Below the pieces are notes generated by a model. That model worked only from the letters and a program-made list of their open reading frames with translations, had not been told where the DNA came from and ran no database searches. Below are positions 61,201-64,000 of a stretch of 64,000 nt of DNA, piece by piece. The stretch comes from Coptis chinensis (lineage: Eukaryota; Streptophyta; Magnoliopsida; Ranunculales; Ranunculaceae), in contig CM027379.1 of the NCBI GenBank assembly GCA_015680905.1, positions 28,724,501 to 28,788,500 of the forward strand, read 5' to 3'. A program made the position numbers and the translations under genes. Every line of letters starts with the position of its first letter. Positions within the stretch are counted from its first letter, which is position 1.

Positions 61201-64000
61201 TTACCATCATCCTCGTTCATTCTCATTTCATCATACATAAGCTTCATTGTCACCATCGTCAGTTGAAGATGGTAGAAAAAAATACCTGTTAAAGATGCCC
61301 ACGTCATGAGGTGAAATTTACACCATCCTGTGTGTTTGTAAGGGCATAAAGGTCATTTTGGTTAAGCTTTTGTTTTGTAACTTATTGTTTTCTTTATTTT
61401 ATTTTTCACTTAAATGCTGTAATTAGTAATTTATCAAAGACAAACTTGTGTGTTTGTAAGTCAGGTGAAAACAGAACAGACTGGAAAAACACTTGCTAAT
61501 AATATTAATTATGAAAATAAAGAAAATCTATATCAAATACCTGGTCAATTAGTTCCTTGCGGTTCAAAGAAGCTTCCTTTAATCGATCAGCATCAGTGAG
61601 CTTGATCCCATCAATCCATTCCATTGTAAGTACAGCCTTTCGGGTAAGATTCCAATATATTTTGGGCACCTTAACACAATTTACCTTCTTTTCTCCAAGA
61701 TCACCAACAGGCCTCTTTTCTTGACTATCCTGATCACTGCCTACCAACCAAAGGTCATTCCTAAAAAAACTCAGTCCCACAGATCAAAAAACAAAAAACA
61801 AAAAATGGAGTAAAATAGAATATCATGCATTAGAACAGAATTGAAGGAGGAAAAGAAATTATTCAACTAGTCCAAACAATTGAGATATATCATTCCTATT
61901 TGTCAATGATGCCAGCACTTTCAACTTTCTACAGACAAGAAGACAAGACAAATTCACAGAGATTTTCATACGGAAATCTACAGATGAGGGTAATAACAGA
62001 CTACGAAAAGGAAAAACAAACCAAATGGAGATCAACTGATCAAGTGATCTACAAAAAGTTAAAATTATAAAAACTTTGTGATTCGCTTTAGCGAGTCCTT
62101 TCCTAATTGATAAAATGAAATTTTATGAAATGGATAAGACAGTACAAAACAGTCAAATAACGAGGGCGTGGGTATGGCTACGCCAGCCGCTCCCACCTCT
62201 TGCTCCCTTATAAATGTGGCAAGGATAGTAAAGTAGCCCACCATAATATTGTGATACCCCATGGAGATTCGTTCCACATCGGATAAAAAGCTGTCTTGGA
62301 TCCTGGATAAAATTGAAATGGACAACCACTTACTTGTGTCGGGGCCTTTTAAGAAAGCCCTACACCCATTGAAAGGCCAAGCTTTGCACTTGGGCCTTTG
62401 GGTGGCTGTGTGCGGCAATATTGATCAGTGGTATGTAGTGAGTTGTTACAAAACCCACCCATAGGTATCGCAGAGATAGTATAAATTCAACCAAAAACTA
62501 GGTGTTGATATTTGTATCTTTTAAAAATTCAGGTTTTCTCCGCGTACTAAAAAGTCTCTTCCACATAAAATGTTCAAATGTTAAAGTCTCCGTAGATCCT
62601 TTTCATCATGTTCAAAAATTCTTCTTACTCTTTCTTTACATGAGACCCAAGGGCATCAGGAATGTGTTCTACTAGCCATCTTGCCTTCGACAAGAGCTGA
62701 TTACTGATCAAAAGGTACAAAGCCATTCTTACAACCATAACAATGCCGAAGAGTGGAAGCTACCTGGTCCATATATCTTTCTAAGAAAAACTGGCAAAAC
62801 ATGAACAGAAGAGGAGTTACCTGTGTAACAGCCATAAAGAGAAGCAAAGCGCTCTGCATTTTCTCCCTCTAGAATGTAATCTATTTCTTCAAACATGTGC
62901 CTGACCTGTCCATTCATGCAAAGCCTGTATTTATGGATAAGCATGCCCTCAACAAATGGCCAAAAGTGATTTACAAACAACAAACAAACTAAGATAAGCA
63001 ACAACCGAGATACTATGCAAAGAAGGGAAAAGATGGGTGGAATGAACAAGATCACCTCTACTATAATAAGATCTAAAGATTCATTAAACATATTGCACGA
63101 TACATGAATAATAGAATTAATGAAGGTCGATTGGTAAATAGCCATCACCACAAGCAGAAAATCAATCAACAATACGAATTAAGGGGCTAGCACCAACAAT
63201 TTAACGAGCATCCACGATAAACCAAGGTTACATTATAAAAAGAATGTAACTACTACCACATATTTTTTCTTGTGCAGTTCTGGTACAATGTATTACTGAC
63301 CATTTAAAAGAATGGCAATTTTTATGACAACCAAAATTTACTGGGTGGGACATGACTACACGACATTCTACTGAAAATACAAACATTGACACATCATCGT
63401 TATCTATCTCATTCATAATAACAGATCTAAAACATGTACTGCATCTTGTAAACTATCACCACATTCTAAGAATCAACTCCAGAGTTACTTTTGTCGAACG
63501 AATGTAAAAGAAAACAGTATAGTGACAATAAAGTCACATTTTAACCAATACTCCAAGTGCTTTCATTTTTTGATTTTTTTCCCTCACAAACACCCAATAG
63601 ATAAGCTATATAAATGAAGACCATTCAATCAGCAAAATTTGTTTGTAAAATTTTGGAAGATGTTCCATATAATATCATCCCCACACATGTAACCCCAGTT
63701 GTGACACAATGGCATGATATGCTACCTACAGAGTACAGATTCGTCCCTCTTAGATGTCGTTCACTCACAGGTTAATGAAATTTACAAGAGTAATGATTAT
63801 CTATATACACATCACATTTTACCAATATATGTATCTAAAATATAGAAGTCATCATCAACATAGACCTGCTTCCTACAAGCTAGCATGTTCAAAAACAATC
63901 CCAGAACTCGAGAAAATACCATGTTGTGCAAATATCACATGAAAACTCCTCAACATCAAATAAAGAGGAGAAGTTAGCTCACCATCTCATTCACTGCAAC
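55242..64000 (-). CDS. ABC1/UbiB-family atypical kinase (ABC1K), probably plastid; 5' part outside window
   Basis: Eight exons are visible (63983->64000, 62821-62905, 61541-61740, 59827-59988, 58827-58976, 57367-57627, 56475-56747, 55242-55490). All are in phase and give 465 C-terminal residues. Motifs in order: [40 protein letters not shown]; the catalytic HADPHPGNL (Asp119 and Asn124 counting from the window edge); DFGMMG with the metal-binding Asp137; then the helical [20 protein letters not shown] region and an ABC1K-specific C-terminal domain ending NCNFENS. Family members regulate prenylquinone metabolism in plastoglobules or ubiquinone in mitochondria; plastid location is inferred from similarity to plastid members. 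The nucleotide-binding N-terminal part and any transit peptide lie beyond 64000. The 61740 acceptor was chosen because it alone restores phase ([11 protein letters not shown]). No lesions seen. Confidence 0.9.
59625..59655. repeat. GGT trinucleotide microsatellite
   Basis: GTGGAGGTGGTGGTGGTGGT followed by GGTGGC, in an ABC1 kinase intron. A G-homopolymer run also lies at about 56419-56435 in another intron of the same gene. Confidence 0.9.
60230..60680. mobile_element. LTR-like fossil fragments in an ABC1 kinase intron
   Basis: The segment contains TGTTGGATTTTTTTTGAGG, a pyrimidine-rich leader-like stretch (TCTCTTCTCTCTCCTTTCTC) and the dispersed plant repeat phrase AACTCAAAACCAATTGG twice (about 60395 and 60602). 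It resembles pieces of plant LTRs. No internal genes and no paired LTRs are visible, so age cannot be estimated. It is an incomplete relic. Confidence 0.3.
62240..62480. mobile_element. Short LTR/TRIM-like fossil fragment
   Basis: Contains TTCGTTCCACATCGGATAAA near the left and GTTGTTACAAAACCCACCC at the right, a pairing often seen in small non-coding LTR-type repeats of plants. No coding region. Limits and family are uncertain, and it is a relic. Confidence 0.3.

Noticed and set aside
61741-61780. Starting the ABC1 kinase exon at RNDLWLVG
   Set aside because: That acceptor is out of phase with the upstream exon and reads into a stop. The acceptor just before GCAGTG keeps the frame.
1-64000. 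tRNA, rRNA, snoRNA or miRNA genes
   Set aside because: No tRNA A/B-box pair, rRNA segment or convincing miRNA hairpin was recognised by eye. A tRNAscan-type search would be decisive.

Overview
The window is a stretch of nuclear DNA from a flowering plant, almost certainly a eudicot. It has multi-exon genes with AT-rich introns and canonical GT-AG borders, a nuclear gene for a plastid-targeted IF-1, plant-only families (HD-Zip II, STP sugar carrier, DWF5-type sterol reductase, WIN2-like PP2C, plastid-type ABC1 kinase) and many short plant transposons. I could not fix the species from sequence alone. No RNA gene, CRISPR array or bacterial feature was seen.

Layout. 1-1.0 kb: HD-Zip II transcription factor (minus). 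1.0-11.4 kb: repeat-rich intergenic DNA with a 1-kb repeat present twice, a 162-bp tandem duplication, an LTR-like fossil and an intact-looking short hAT element with an 8-bp target duplication. 11.4-11.8 kb: two-exon gene for a small secreted peptide precursor. 12.3-18.0 kb: JmjC/NO66-type oxygenase gene (minus, 3 exons). 18.0-20.8 kb: Helitron-end mosaic and foldbacks. 21.2-21.6 kb: chloroplast IF-1. 25.7-32.0 kb: intron-bearing, decayed copy of the sterol delta-7 reductase gene. 33.1-33.4 kb: LINE remnant. 34.1-38.4 kb: 4.3-kb non-autonomous Helitron filled with a degenerate 55-bp tandem array. 38.6-39.9 kb: large inverted repeat immediately upstream of an STP-type sugar carrier gene (40.0-43.4 kb) that carries a frameshift and a 354-bp insertion in exon 2. 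44.6-54.3 kb: PP2C gene (minus, 8 exons) whose 5.2-kb first intron holds a Mutator-like element with a captured PPR fragment. 55.2-64.0 kb: ABC1/UbiB kinase gene (minus, 5' end beyond the window).

The genes do not form a pathway; each appears to be an independent transcription unit. The PP2C and ABC1 kinase genes run head-to-tail on the minus strand about 0.9 kb apart, and the STP and PP2C genes converge. Exon borders were placed by hand from conserved protein families, reading phase and splice consensus. The five apparently functional multi-exon genes give continuous reading frames across every junction I placed (the kinase only as far as the window edge). The sterol reductase and STP copies are broken.

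The most noteworthy items are the secreted peptide precursor with an unassigned C-terminal Asp-Tyr motif, the Pack-MULE carrying a PPR fragment, the Helitron with an internal minisatellite, the head-to-head Helitron 3' ends, and the inverted repeat at the sugar carrier promoter. I found no convincing evidence of a wholly new multi-gene system.
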